A stretch of 64,000 nucleotides of DNA from NCBI RefSeq assembly GCF_000019165.1, contig NC_010337.2, positions 1,541,001 to 1,605,000 on the forward strand. Reading direction: 5' to 3'. Of this stretch, positions 44,325 through 52,469 are shown piece by piece; position 1 is the first letter of the stretch, and each line of letters starts with the position of its first letter. Below the pieces are notes generated by a model. That model saw nothing but the letters and a program-made list of their open reading frames with translations, had not been told where the DNA came from and ran no database searches. A program made the translations under genes and the position numbers. Source of the DNA: Heliomicrobium modesticaldum Ice1. GTDB taxonomy: Bacteria; Bacillota; Desulfitobacteriia; Heliobacteriales; Heliobacteriaceae.

Positions 44325-45010
44325 CCTTGTTCCCTTCCTTTCTCACCGTTCGGTAGGAAACAACCGGGGCTTGTCGCGTTTTTCGTTGCTCCTTTTGTTG
44401 GGTTGCCGCGGCGAGCAACCGCGATGAGTCGGCGCTCTGCGGGCTGAGGCGCTCCGGCAGTTTCGGCCGTGGGCCGGTGCGCTCACCAATGACGAGTTGC
44501 CGCGCTTTCCACGGCGCATGGTCGGCGTATTCGATGGTCAATTCGGCGATATCGGCCGGATCGTAGATGACATCGACCGTGCAACCGATGAAGGAAAGTC
44601 CCACCTCATACTTTCTTCCCTCGAAACTGATGCAGCCGGACTTGTCCACCTTGCGTGATTCACAGTGAAGAAAGGCGTTGGCGACCACATCGGGGTCCAA
44701 GAATTTGACCGCCTTCTTGTCACTGCGATAAGCGGTTTCCGGACTGACGTTCCCCGCCAGCGCCGAATGGGGCTTGTTCTGGTAACACTCGTCCAGCCAC
44801 ACCCAAAAGAGTTGGGCTGCGCCGCCACACCGGTGTTGGCGTACAGTTGCATGTGCCGGGTGCTGTAGCCGCGCTCGGCCAGTTTCTCCTGCAGGGTGCT
44901 TCGCTTGAGCTTGCCCGGCTCTGCCTCGCCTTCCCATTCAAGGATCTGGATGATCTGCGCGATGCTGCGCCGGGGAACCTCTCGCCGCAACAAGATGGCT
45001 TCTTCCATAG
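44317..45010 (-). pseudogene. Mu/TniA-like transposase of the DUF6431 transposon, catalytic core deleted
   Basis: The N-terminal part survives (EEAILLRREVPRRSIAQIIQ; ILEWEGEAEPGKLKRSTLQE; LAERGYSTRHMQLYANTG). So does the C-terminal Mu-type part (LFWVWLDECYQNKPHSALAG; SPETAYRSDKKAVKFLDPD; SGCISFEGRKYEVGLSFIG). They are joined near 44830 by a deletion that changes frame and removes the whole DDE core. The gene cannot encode an active enzyme. Its 3' end overlaps the ATPase start, as in the intact operon layout. Confidence 0.8.
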
Positions 45011-45524
45011 ATTTGAATTCGCCACCGGCCGGACAACCTTGGCCAGCCAACCGCAGGCGTCGCCCACATACCGCCAGATCCGTTGGAGCGCGGACTCGGG
45101 AAGGCCGGATCGTTCTTCCGCAGAAGCATGTCCAAACCGCTTCGCAATGGACAGCAGGCATCCCAAAAAGTGATTGACCATCTCCAGAAACCATCCTCGC
45201 CACCGGACAAGGGTGGATTCGTCTGCTGGTACGGTCAACGCCGCATCTCCGGTAATCACCGTTTCGATGCTCTTGCTACTGTATCGTTTGTACGGAACCA
45301 GGATGTCTGGAAGCTCATGATGAATCCGCTTGCATACAGCGCATCGACACCGCCGGATAATCAAGGTGATGCGTTCTCCCGTGTCTTGATAGCACTTCCT
45401 TCGACGGCTTCCGATCCCGTTCAGTGCTCCATTACAACAGGGACAGGGAATCTGCTCCGCGCTCCTTACAAAAAACACCCTTTTCGGGGTGTTCAACCAA
45501 CGTAAAATCTGCTACAATTATCAT
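45010..45524 (-). pseudogene. DUF6431-type zinc protein of the transposon, frameshifted (copy 2)
   Basis: The start MIIVADFTLVEHPEKGVF is followed by an extra T relative to copy 1 (GCAGATTCCC versus GCAGATCCC) that shifts the frame. The rest continues in another frame: CPCCNGALNGIGSRRRKCY, LIIRRCRCAVCKRIHHELPD, STLVRWRGWFLEMVNHFLG and LQRIWRYVGDACGWLAKVV. The paired Cys motifs probably bind zinc. At its end it is fused by a deletion to the transposase frame. Its place at the head of a transposase-ATPase operon suggests a target-site or assembly role (inference). Confidence 0.75.
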
Positions 45525-45537
45525 GTTTTTTGTGGTG

Positions 45538-45582
45538 GACGCCCTTGGTGCTACTTGCCGGTAGTACCTTAACGGGGGCGTC
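45538..45582 (-). other. Conserved two-stem hairpin in the DUF6431 transposon leader (copy 2)
   Basis: Same 45-base structure as at 37218-37262, with three substitutions confined to loops. The element's left end, 5'-TGTTTACGCTGGCC on the minus strand, is at 45673. Confidence 0.6.
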
Positions 45583-45762
45583 TTTTTCCTTTCATTGGTT
45601 ATGGTCATTATATCCAGCAACTCTCGGTCAGGCAATCCCAGCAGCTTTTGGGCATTTTAGGCCAGCGTAAACAGAGGTGACTTCGATCAGGTTCAGCAGG
45701 TTGATGACGGCTTCCGGCAGATAGGCAGGATCGTTCCCGGCAGTTGGGCACTGAAACAAAGA

Positions 45763-45800
45763 AAGGAACCCTCGGCTTATCATTTGCCGGGAGTTCCTTT
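45763..45800 (-). terminator. Bidirectional terminator after the second RND operon
   Basis: AAGGAACCCTCGGC and GCCGGGAGTTCCTT form an imperfect stem with T-runs on both sides, 59 bases beyond the stop of the RND transporter. The 45674-45762 stretch shows nothing else. Confidence 0.65.
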
Positions 45801-45858
45801 TTCTCCATGAAGGAGAAGGCGAGTCATCGATTCGGTTGCTGCGGCTCCGATCCGATTG

Positions 45859-48800
45859 TTACAGGGAAGCGGCTGCTCTCCCCTCGATCTTGGCGACGGC
45901 TTTGCGCAGCCGTTCCAACTTGCGCCGCTTGCGCCAGTCGAGGAAGTCGCTGATGAGGGTGAAGAAGACGGGGATGACGATGAGGGTGAAGATGGTTGAG
46001 GTGATCAGGCCGCCGATGAGGACGATGGCCATGGCTGAACGGACTTCGGTGCCTTCTGAGGTGGCGGCGGCGACAGGCAGCATGCCAAAGACCATGGTGA
46101 AGGTGGTCATCATGATCGGTCGCAATCGCGTCTTACCCGCCTCGATCAGCGCTTCTCGCAAGGGTTTGCCGCGCTCCATCAGGGTGTTCGTGTAGTCGAT
46201 GAGCAGGGTGCCGTTTTTGGCGACGAGGCCGTCCATCATGATGATGCCGATGCCCGAGAAGAGGTTGATCGATTTTCCGGTGATCGCCAGGGCAGCCAGG
46301 GCGCCGATCAAACCCAGGGGCAGCGAGGCCATGCGGATCATCGGCGTCAGCAGGCTCTCATAGAGGATGGCCAAGACCATGTAGACCAGGGTGATGGAGA
46401 GGAGGAAGGCCGAGATCAACTCGACGCCCACTTCCTGCATTTCCTTGGACAAGCCGGACTGCTTAATGGAATAGCCGGCCGGCAGCTTCAGCTGTTCAAG
46501 GCGCTTGTTCAATTCCGCGTTGAACTGACTCTGGGGCACATCCTTGTTGAGGTTGCCGGAGACGGTGATCGTCCGCTGCCGCTCGATGCGCCGAATTTCG
46601 GTAGGACCGCTGCCTTTTTTCACCTCGGCCAATTGGCCGAGGGGCACTTGGACGCCGGCTGCATTGGTCACGGTGATCTGTTTCAAGTCATCGATGGAGG
46701 ACTTCTGGAGCCCGTCGAGGCGGACAAGGATGTCATACTCGTTGTCGCCGGTTCGAAAGACGGTGGCCTTGTCACCGCTCAGAGAGGCCCGCAGCGTACG
46801 GGAGATATCGTTGACCGAGAGGCCATAAGCGGCCGCCCGCAACCGGTCGATGGCGATCTGCACCTCCGGCTGGCCGAGGCGGAAGTTGGTGTCTACTTCC
46901 TTGGCGCCGGGGATGCTCTCGGCGATCGTCTTCACCTGTTCAGCCAGTGCCATCAATTGGTCGTATTCGGGTCCGGAGATCTCCAATTGGATGGGCGTTC
47001 CCGGTGGGCCGCCGCCCGATTCGGATTCGATGATGTGGATGGTGCCCTTGGTGAAGGTTTTGGAGAACTCCCGGAGCTGGTCGGCCACCTCCCACATGGT
47101 TCGCTCCCGTTCCTCCTGTTTGTACAATTGGATGCCGACCTCAGCTTTATGGGAAGAGGAGGAGGAGCCGCCGTGTCCGCTGCTGAAGCCGACACTGCTT
47201 TGGTAGTACTTGACCTCCGGGATCGTGGCCACAAAAGCCTCGATCTCGCGGGTGGCCTCGTCTGTCTTGGCCAGCGGTGTGCCGTTGGGCATTTCCAGGG
47301 TGACGCTCAGCTCCGACTGGTCCGACTTGGGCATGAGCTCGAAACCAACGATACCGAGGGGGATCAACAGGAGGCTGGCCATAAAGGCGAGGAGCGCCAC
47401 GGCGATGACGGTGAAGCGGCGGCGCAGAGACCAGTGGAGCGCTCTCACGTAAAAGGAGGAGAAGCCACCACTGAACCGGTCGAGTATGGACCAAAACCGG
47501 CTGCTGTAGGGGCTGATTCTGCGCAGAAACAGTCCGTAAAGGGAGGCCTGGCGTTTTTTCGCCTTCAGCTCCTTCGTTTCCGGGTCCTCTTCCATGTAGA
47601 AGCGCGCCGAGAGCATCGGCGTCAGGGTGAAGGAAATAAAGAGGGAAAAGAGGGTGGCGATGACGACGGTCAAACCAAACTGGCGGAAAAACTGGCCCAC
47701 CATGCCGCCCATAAAGGCGATAGGGGCGAAGACGACCACGTCGGAGAGGGTGATGGCGATGGCGGCCATGCTGATCTCGGCGCGCCCCTCTAAAGCGGCG
47801 GCGACGGCCGATTTGCCCATGGCGCGGTGGCGGTGGATGTTTTCCAATACGACAATGGAGTCGTCGACGAGGATGCCGATGCAAAGGGCCATCCCCAGCA
47901 GGGACATCATATTGAAGCTGAAACCGGCGAAGTACATGCCCATCAAGGTGGCGATGAGCGAAGTGGGGATGGCGATGATGACGGTGACCATGGAGCGCCA
48001 ATCGCGGAGGAAGAAGAAGAGGGCGAAGGCCGTTGTGATGATCCCTTCGATGATCGATGACCGCGTCCCCTTGAGGGCGTTGTGGACATAGTCGGAAAAG
48101 TCGCGGGCCACGATCAGCTCCATATCAGGCGGCAAATTCTTCTTGATCGCCGGCAGGGCTTTTTTGACTGCATCGCCCACATCGACGATGCTGGCGTCGT
48201 TCTGTTTGAAGATGACAGCGGCGATGGCCGGCTCCCCATTGACGCGGCTGATAGTGCGAGCCTCGTGGAGGCCGTCGGTGACGGTGGCGATGGCCTTGAG
48301 AGGGATCTTGGCGCCATTTGCCAGGGGGATCTGGATATCTTCCACATCCTTGACCGTTTTAAACTGGCCCATGACCCGTACGTTGTACTCCAGGTCAGGT
48401 TGGTCGAGACGGCCGCTCGGCTGGTTGAGGTTTTCGTTTTTGAGGTGGTCGATGACCCGGTGGATAGACAGGCCATAGCCTTGCAGGCGGGCCTTGTCGA
48501 TGTTGATCTGGATCTCCCGGCGCTGCCCGCCGACAAGGCTCACATTGGTCACGCCGGGGAGTTTGAGCAGGGGCTCCTTGAGGAGATCCTCCGCCAGGTC
48601 ATAGGTTTCCTGGGCGGGACGGGCGCTTTTCAGCGCCAGCGTCATCACCGGGGCGGCGTTGAAGTCCATCTTGATGACGACCGGCTCTGCGGCGTCCTCC
48701 GGCAGCATCCCTTTGATCGAGTCGACTTTTTTCTGCACATCGTTGGCGGCCTGATCGCCGTCGGCCGTCAGTTCGAACTCGATTATGACGACGCCGAAGC

Positions 48801-49059
48801 CTTCCGAGGCTTGAGCGGAGATCCTGTCCACCTTGCTGATGGAGGCCACAGCCGTTTCGATGGGCTTGACGATCTGGCTCTCCACCTCTTCGGCGCCGGC
48901 ACCGGGGTAGGAAACGCTGACGGAGATGAAGGGGGTGTTGATATTCGGGTATAGGTCAACGCCGAGCATGCGATAGCTGTAGAGGCCGAGCACGACGAAC
49001 ATGAGGACAATCATAGTCATGGCCACAGGCCGCTTGACGGCGAATTGTGTCAGGTTCAT
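45859..49059 (-). CDS. RND-family efflux transporter, AcrB/HAE1 type (pump 2)
   Basis: This 1066-aa proton-coupled exporter has all RND landmarks: TM1 MNLTQFAVKRPVAMTMIVLM, a first extracytoplasmic loop with YPGAGAEEVESQIVKP, TM4 acidic pair in GILVDDSIVVLENIHRHR, and TM10-11 FSGIGIIMMDGLVAKNGTLL. A charged cytosolic insertion (about residues 490-520, with ETKELKAKKRQ) and a Ser/Gly/His-rich loop (SSGHGGSSSSSHK) distinguish it from pump 1. It follows its adaptor by 3 bases. The divergent MarR gene and the palindrome between them suggest de-repression by a small ligand. Substrates are unknown. Confidence 0.95.
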   Translation of the reverse strand: MNLTQFAVKRPVAMTMIVLMFVVLGLYSYRMLGVDLYPNINTPFISVSVSYPGAGAEEVESQIVKPIETAVASISKVDRISAQASEGFGVVIIEFELTADGDQAANDVQKKVDSIKGMLPEDAAEPVVIKMDFNAAPVMTLALKSARPAQETYDLAEDLLKEPLLKLPGVTNVSLVGGQRREIQINIDKARLQGYGLSIHRVIDHLKNENLNQPSGRLDQPDLEYNVRVMGQFKTVKDVEDIQIPLANGAKIPLKAIATVTDGLHEARTISRVNGEPAIAAVIFKQNDASIVDVGDAVKKALPAIKKNLPPDMELIVARDFSDYVHNALKGTRSSIIEGIITTAFALFFFLRDWRSMVTVIIAIPTSLIATLMGMYFAGFSFNMMSLLGMALCIGILVDDSIVVLENIHRHRAMGKSAVAAALEGRAEISMAAIAITLSDVVVFAPIAFMGGMVGQFFRQFGLTVVIATLFSLFISFTLTPMLSARFYMEEDPETKELKAKKRQASLYGLFLRRISPYSSRFWSILDRFSGGFSSFYVRALHWSLRRRFTVIAVALLAFMASLLLIPLGIVGFELMPKSDQSELSVTLEMPNGTPLAKTDEATREIEAFVATIPEVKYYQSSVGFSSGHGGSSSSSHKAEVGIQLYKQEERERTMWEVADQLREFSKTFTKGTIHIIESESGGGPPGTPIQLEISGPEYDQLMALAEQVKTIAESIPGAKEVDTNFRLGQPEVQIAIDRLRAAAYGLSVNDISRTLRASLSGDKATVFRTGDNEYDILVRLDGLQKSSIDDLKQITVTNAAGVQVPLGQLAEVKKGSGPTEIRRIERQRTITVSGNLNKDVPQSQFNAELNKRLEQLKLPAGYSIKQSGLSKEMQEVGVELISAFLLSITLVYMVLAILYESLLTPMIRMASLPLGLIGALAALAITGKSINLFSGIGIIMMDGLVAKNGTLLIDYTNTLMERGKPLREALIEAGKTRLRPIMMTTFTMVFGMLPVAAATSEGTEVRSAMAIVLIGGLITSTIFTLIVIPVFFTLISDFLDWRKRRKLERLRKAVAKIEGRAAASL

Positions 49060-49062
49060 TCG

Positions 49063-50283
49063 TTACACCTGTCCTTTTGCAGCCGGCGCTCCTGTTCCGG
49101 CAGGCTTGGCTGTCGCCGGCTGTACCTCTTGGATGGAGACAGGCGTTCCATCAGCCAGGGACATCTGGCCGCCGATGGCGATCACGTCGCCGTCATTGAG
49201 TCCCTCGATGATCTCCGTTCGCTTGCCGTCGGAGAAGCCGGTCTTCACCTTGCGTTCTACAGCCTTGCCGTCGGCGATGACGAAGAGGACAGGCGTACCG
49301 TTTCGCACGATGATGGCTTCCGCCGGCGCTGTCAGCACATTGGTTTTATGGGCTGTTGGCAGTTGAAACTCAGCAAACATGCCGGGTTTCAATATGTAGT
49401 CCTTGTTGTCGACGGTGATCCAGACGGGGAAGGTCTTCGCCTTCTCGTCGGCGGCGGGACTGATCTTGGCGATGCGCCCCTTAAAGGGTGTTTCGCCGGC
49501 GGCGGCCACTTTGACGTCGACCTCCTGACCGGGCCGAACGGCGTTGACGTCGCTCTCCGTCAGGTCTGCTTTCACCTCGACCGTGTCGATATGGACGACG
49601 GTGAAAGCCGGCGCCGTGTTAGACAGGTATTCGCCTACGTTCACGTTCCGGGCCGAGACGATGCCGGAGATGGGCGAGCGCAGGACGGCGTTTTCCAGAT
49701 CCACCTGGGTTTGACGGACCTGAGCCAGGCTTTGATTCAACATGGCTTGAGCCGAGGCGACGGAAACCTCGTCGGAGGCGCAGCGTTTTTCCGCTGTTTC
49801 CAGGGCGCTCTTGGCGGCATCGTAATCCGACTTGGACGCGGCGCCGGCGTCGAAGAGCGACTTGACCCGGTCGTAGTGGCGCCGGGCATCGTCGAGGGCG
49901 ATCCGGTTCATCTCCAACTGCAGGCGCGCCCGTTCCAGACTGGCCTTGTTGACATCGACGCCGGCGTTGGCCGCGTCGAGACGGGCCTGGATGTCGGCGT
50001 TGTCCAGCTCCAGCAGGATGTCGCCGGCATTCACCCGCTGCCCTACTTCGGCGTTGATGCGGGCGACCTTGCCCTGACCCTTCGGAACCAGTTTCAATTC
50101 TTCTTTCGCCGCCAGTGTGCCGCTGAAGGTCAGCACGTTTGACAGGTCAGCCCGCTCCGCTTTGACGACGGTCACCGCCTGAGGCGTCGCCTCCAGGGCA
50201 GTCGGTTCGGGCTTTTTTCCGCAGCCCGTCCCTGCCGCCAGCAGGGTGACGGCGAGCAGGCCGACGCCGATGTGTTTTTTCAC
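49063..50283 (-). CDS. RND/MFP adaptor lipoprotein (pump 2)
   Basis: This HlyD/AcrA-family adaptor of about 406 aa is the first gene of the pump 2 operon. The GTG at 50283 is chosen because GGAGGAGG lies upstream with good spacing and the N-terminus then becomes a lipoprotein signal (KKHIGVGLLAVTLLAAGTGC). Domains in order: lipoyl half (LVPKGQGKVARINAEVGQRV), alpha-helical hairpin (about residues 95-190), second lipoyl half (RSPISGIVSARNVNVGEYL), beta-barrel and membrane-proximal parts (KPGMFAEFQLPTAHKTNVLT). It is a paralogue of the pump 1 adaptor. Confidence 0.93.
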   Translation of the reverse strand: MKKHIGVGLLAVTLLAAGTGCGKKPEPTALEATPQAVTVVKAERADLSNVLTFSGTLAAKEELKLVPKGQGKVARINAEVGQRVNAGDILLELDNADIQARLDAANAGVDVNKASLERARLQLEMNRIALDDARRHYDRVKSLFDAGAASKSDYDAAKSALETAEKRCASDEVSVASAQAMLNQSLAQVRQTQVDLENAVLRSPISGIVSARNVNVGEYLSNTAPAFTVVHIDTVEVKADLTESDVNAVRPGQEVDVKVAAAGETPFKGRIAKISPAADEKAKTFPVWITVDNKDYILKPGMFAEFQLPTAHKTNVLTAPAEAIIVRNGTPVLFVIADGKAVERKVKTGFSDGKRTEIIEGLNDGDVIAIGGQMSLADGTPVSIQEVQPATAKPAGTGAPAAKGQV

Positions 50284-50356
50284 CGTAAAAATCCTCCTCC
50301 GCCAAATGCAATGGATGCTTTCATTGACAGCCGGTCTCAATCGGCCTATTATTTAT

Positions 50357-50385
50357 CTTAGCTGCTAAAATATTTAGTGACTAAG
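50357..50385. promoter_or_regulatory. Palindromic operator between marR-type gene and pump 2
   Basis: CTTAGCTGCTAAA and TTTAGTGACTAAG are 13-base arms matching at 10 positions around a 3-base centre. It lies in the 132-base gap between the divergent genes, 31 bases before the regulator start and 74 before the adaptor start, where a MarR dimer would block both promoters. Confidence 0.65.
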
Positions 50386-50415
50386 ACGTTATCATCGTAA
50401 GGGAGAGGACAAGAA

Positions 50416-50934
50416 CTGTCAAGGGAAGAAGCTCTGAAAGAGCAGCACTTAAATGCCTTGAAAGACCTGTTGGAGCTCTTTTTCTACAATGTGAAATGTG
50501 CCGTTCAGGATATCGGTCCGGAATACAATCTGGCTGACGGTCAGATCTTTCTTTTACATATTTTATGGAAGTCCGGGACATGCAAGGCCACCTATCTTGC
50601 CGACCAGATCGGCATCACCTCCGGCGCCGTCACCGGCATGATGGACAAACTGGCCGGCATGGGCCTCATCACGCGGGAGCGGTCGGAAAAGGACCGACGC
50701 GTCGTGATGGTCTCTTTAACCGATGAGGGACTGAAAACGGTGCAGGCGGTACAGGAAGCCCGCTTTGAACGGCTGAAGGGGCAATTGCGGGAACTCTCCG
50801 GCACAGAGCTGATGCAGGCAGTGGCGTCGTTTCAGAAGATGAATGCGGTGCTGAAGCCGGCTGTTGTCGTGCGGGGAAGCGGCGGGGCGGAGGTCAACGG
50901 CGATAGAGAGGTCAACAGCGAGAACGAACCTTGA
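50416..50934 (+). CDS. MarR-family transcriptional regulator
   Basis: A winged-helix repressor of about 172 aa. The DNA-binding part reads ATYLADQIGITSGAVTGMMD, with the wing ITRERSEKDRRVVMVSLTDEG; helices on both sides would dimerise. The best ribosome site, GGAGAGGA, precedes a CTG at 50416, which would give SREEALKEQHLNALKDLLEL as the first residues; a TTG at 50458 has no site. A CTG start is unusual and could keep expression low. The gene is divergent from the RND pump 2 operon with a palindrome between, so it most likely represses the pump and itself. The inducer is unknown. Confidence 0.88.
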   Translation: MSREEALKEQHLNALKDLLELFFYNVKCAVQDIGPEYNLADGQIFLLHILWKSGTCKATYLADQIGITSGAVTGMMDKLAGMGLITRERSEKDRRVVMVSLTDEGLKTVQAVQEARFERLKGQLRELSGTELMQAVASFQKMNAVLKPAVVVRGSGGAEVNGDREVNSENEP

Positions 50935-51033
50935 ACTACTCCCGTTGCAAACATTTAGCGACGACGAAAAGGCTGTGGGCTTTTTCTTCCCACGGCAAGT
51001 GTCCAAATATTATGCGGTCAGGGAGGTGACAAC

Positions 51034-51777
51034 TTGGGTTACAGGGGACGAGATGTGGAAGTAGTCGCTCTTTCTCCTGAACAGTGTCTGGTGGTGGCCT
51101 GCGACGCTTGCGGCGCCATCGGAGCCAAGGAGCTTGACGCCGTTCAGGTTTCCCCTTATATTGTAGGGATCTTCACCACACGGGTCGCCTTGATGGAGAT
51201 CCTGGCAACGGGCGCTGAACCGGTTGCGCTGACAGTGACCGTTGCGAACGAACCTTTTCCCACCGGCGGCGAGGTGATCGCCGGTGTTCGCGATGAATTG
51301 GCCACCATCGGAAAGCGTGATCTGCCGCTGGCCATCAGCACCGAAAAAAACATTCCCACAAGACAGACCGGTGTCGGGATCACCCTTGTCGGCGCAGTGG
51401 AAAAAGAGCGCCTGCGTGTGGGCTGCTCGCGGCCCGGCGATTGTGTCTACAGTCTGGGATGGCCCAAAGTAGGGGCCGAAGTAGTCGTCGATGACGGCAA
51501 GGCGATCGCCCGGGCCGATCATGTACAGGCGCTGCTGGCCCACCCCGGTGTTCATGAGGTGCTCCCTGTCGGTTCAAAGGGGATCCGGGCGGAAGCGGAG
51601 AAGCTTGCGGCAGCTGTCCATTGCCGGATCTGTGAGTGGCAGTCCGTCGCCGGCCTTGATCTGGACAAATCGGCCGGCCCGTCCACTTGCCTGGTCTTTA
51701 CCGCCGGACCGAAACCGCCGGAGATCGCCGGTGCGCCCATTCACTATCTCGGCAGGCTGTCGGAAAGCGCCGGCTGA
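51034..51777 (+). CDS. cblS: Alpha-ribazole kinase CblS (PurM/AIR synthase-like)
   Basis: This 247-aa protein belongs to the AIR-synthase-related superfamily and matches CblS, which phosphorylates alpha-ribazole to alpha-ribazole phosphate in salvage of the cobamide lower ligand. Typical phrases: VVACDACGAIGAKELDAV (nucleotide and metal site), VGIFTTRVALMEILATGAEP, STEKNIPTRQTGVGITLVG, GDCVYSLGWPKVGAEV and EVLPVGSKGIRAEAE. The TTG start follows GGGAGGTGA by four bases. The next gene, 31 bases on, encodes the matching transporter, which supports the assignment. No cobalamin riboswitch was seen upstream. Confidence 0.88.
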   Translation: MGYRGRDVEVVALSPEQCLVVACDACGAIGAKELDAVQVSPYIVGIFTTRVALMEILATGAEPVALTVTVANEPFPTGGEVIAGVRDELATIGKRDLPLAISTEKNIPTRQTGVGITLVGAVEKERLRVGCSRPGDCVYSLGWPKVGAEVVVDDGKAIARADHVQALLAHPGVHEVLPVGSKGIRAEAEKLAAAVHCRICEWQSVAGLDLDKSAGPSTCLVFTAGPKPPEIAGAPIHYLGRLSESAG

Positions 51778-51808
51778 AGCGATAAACATGGAAAGAAGGT
51801 CTGCCCTA

Positions 51809-52318
51809 ATGAGCAATATGCCGACGCAGTACAATGAAGTAGGCCCTTCCTGGAAAAGCGTCCGGTCGATCGCGCTGATGGGCTTGCTCATCGCCTTGAG
51901 CGCCGTAGGGGCGATGGTCAAGCTCCCCAGTCCGGTCGGCACGATCGGCCTCGATTCGGCCCCCGGGTTCTTCGCCGCCCTGGCCCTCGGCGCCACAGGC
52001 GGGATGATCGTCATCGCCCTCGGTCACCTGCTGACAGCCATGGTTGTCGGCTTTCCGCTCACCCTGCCAGTCCATCTCTTCATCGCCCTTCAGATGGCGA
52101 TGTGGGCCTATGTCTTCCGCCGGGTGAACGGACAGTTTGGTTTAACAGCGGCCTTCGCCGCCGCTGTGTGCTTAAACGGCGTCGTCTCATCATTGACGAT
52201 GCTCCTGCTGGGGGGTTGGGGCGCGGTCATGGCCGTGATGCCCTTTTTGGTAGCTGCTTCCGCCGTCAATGTGGGGTTGGCCGCAGCCGCCTATCGAGGG
52301 ATGAAGGGAATCCTATAG
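51809..52318 (+). CDS. cblT: Alpha-ribazole transporter CblT (ECF-type S component)
   Basis: A 169-aa membrane protein with five to six hydrophobic helices (IALMGLLIALSAVGAMVKLP; DSAPGFFAALALGATGGMIV; LGHLLTAMVVGFPLTLPVHL; AVCLNGVVSSLTMLLLGG; VMAVMPFLVAASAVNVGLAA). It fits the substrate-specific component CblT that imports alpha-ribazole, used with CblS encoded just upstream. The start is ATG 51809 behind GAAGG; an in-frame ATG at 51788 has no site. A strong terminator follows, so cblS-cblT is a two-gene operon. Confidence 0.87.
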   Translation: MSNMPTQYNEVGPSWKSVRSIALMGLLIALSAVGAMVKLPSPVGTIGLDSAPGFFAALALGATGGMIVIALGHLLTAMVVGFPLTLPVHLFIALQMAMWAYVFRRVNGQFGLTAAFAAAVCLNGVVSSLTMLLLGGWGAVMAVMPFLVAASAVNVGLAAAAYRGMKGIL

Positions 52319-52387
52319 GGAATTGTTCCTGTTCGAATTGTCGTTTTTGCATGTAACCGGCCCAGATCTGACCTTTGATACCTGCAG

Positions 52388-52420
52388 CCGCAGTCAGCGC
52401 AGACTGCGGTTCTTTCTTTT
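52388..52420 (+). terminator. Terminator of cblS-cblT
   Basis: CCGCAGTC and GACTGCGG form a perfect 8-bp stem with a 6-base loop followed by TTCTTTCTTTT. Confidence 0.85.
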
Positions 52421-52469
52421 GTGGCGGACTTCGCGCCATCGTCCCGCTTGTGTTATGATGAAAGGGACA

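Larger units (their letters stand above)
43843..45673 (-). mobile_element. Decayed DUF6431/TniA/TniB-like transposon (copy 2)
   Basis: A three-gene transposon reading leftward from its TGT end at 45673: zinc protein, transposase, ATPase. It has a 1-bp insertion, two internal deletions and a truncated right side. No right terminus is left, so the copy is dead. Confidence 0.75.

Noticed and set aside
46633-47793. 386-codon plus-strand frame inside the second RND transporter
   Set aside because: Gly/Asp/His-rich shadow of a conserved transporter; no start signal.
50935-51033. Cobalamin riboswitch expected before cblS
   Set aside because: The leader is under 100 bases and lacks the B12-box pattern; only a small TGTGGG/CCCACG hairpin is present.
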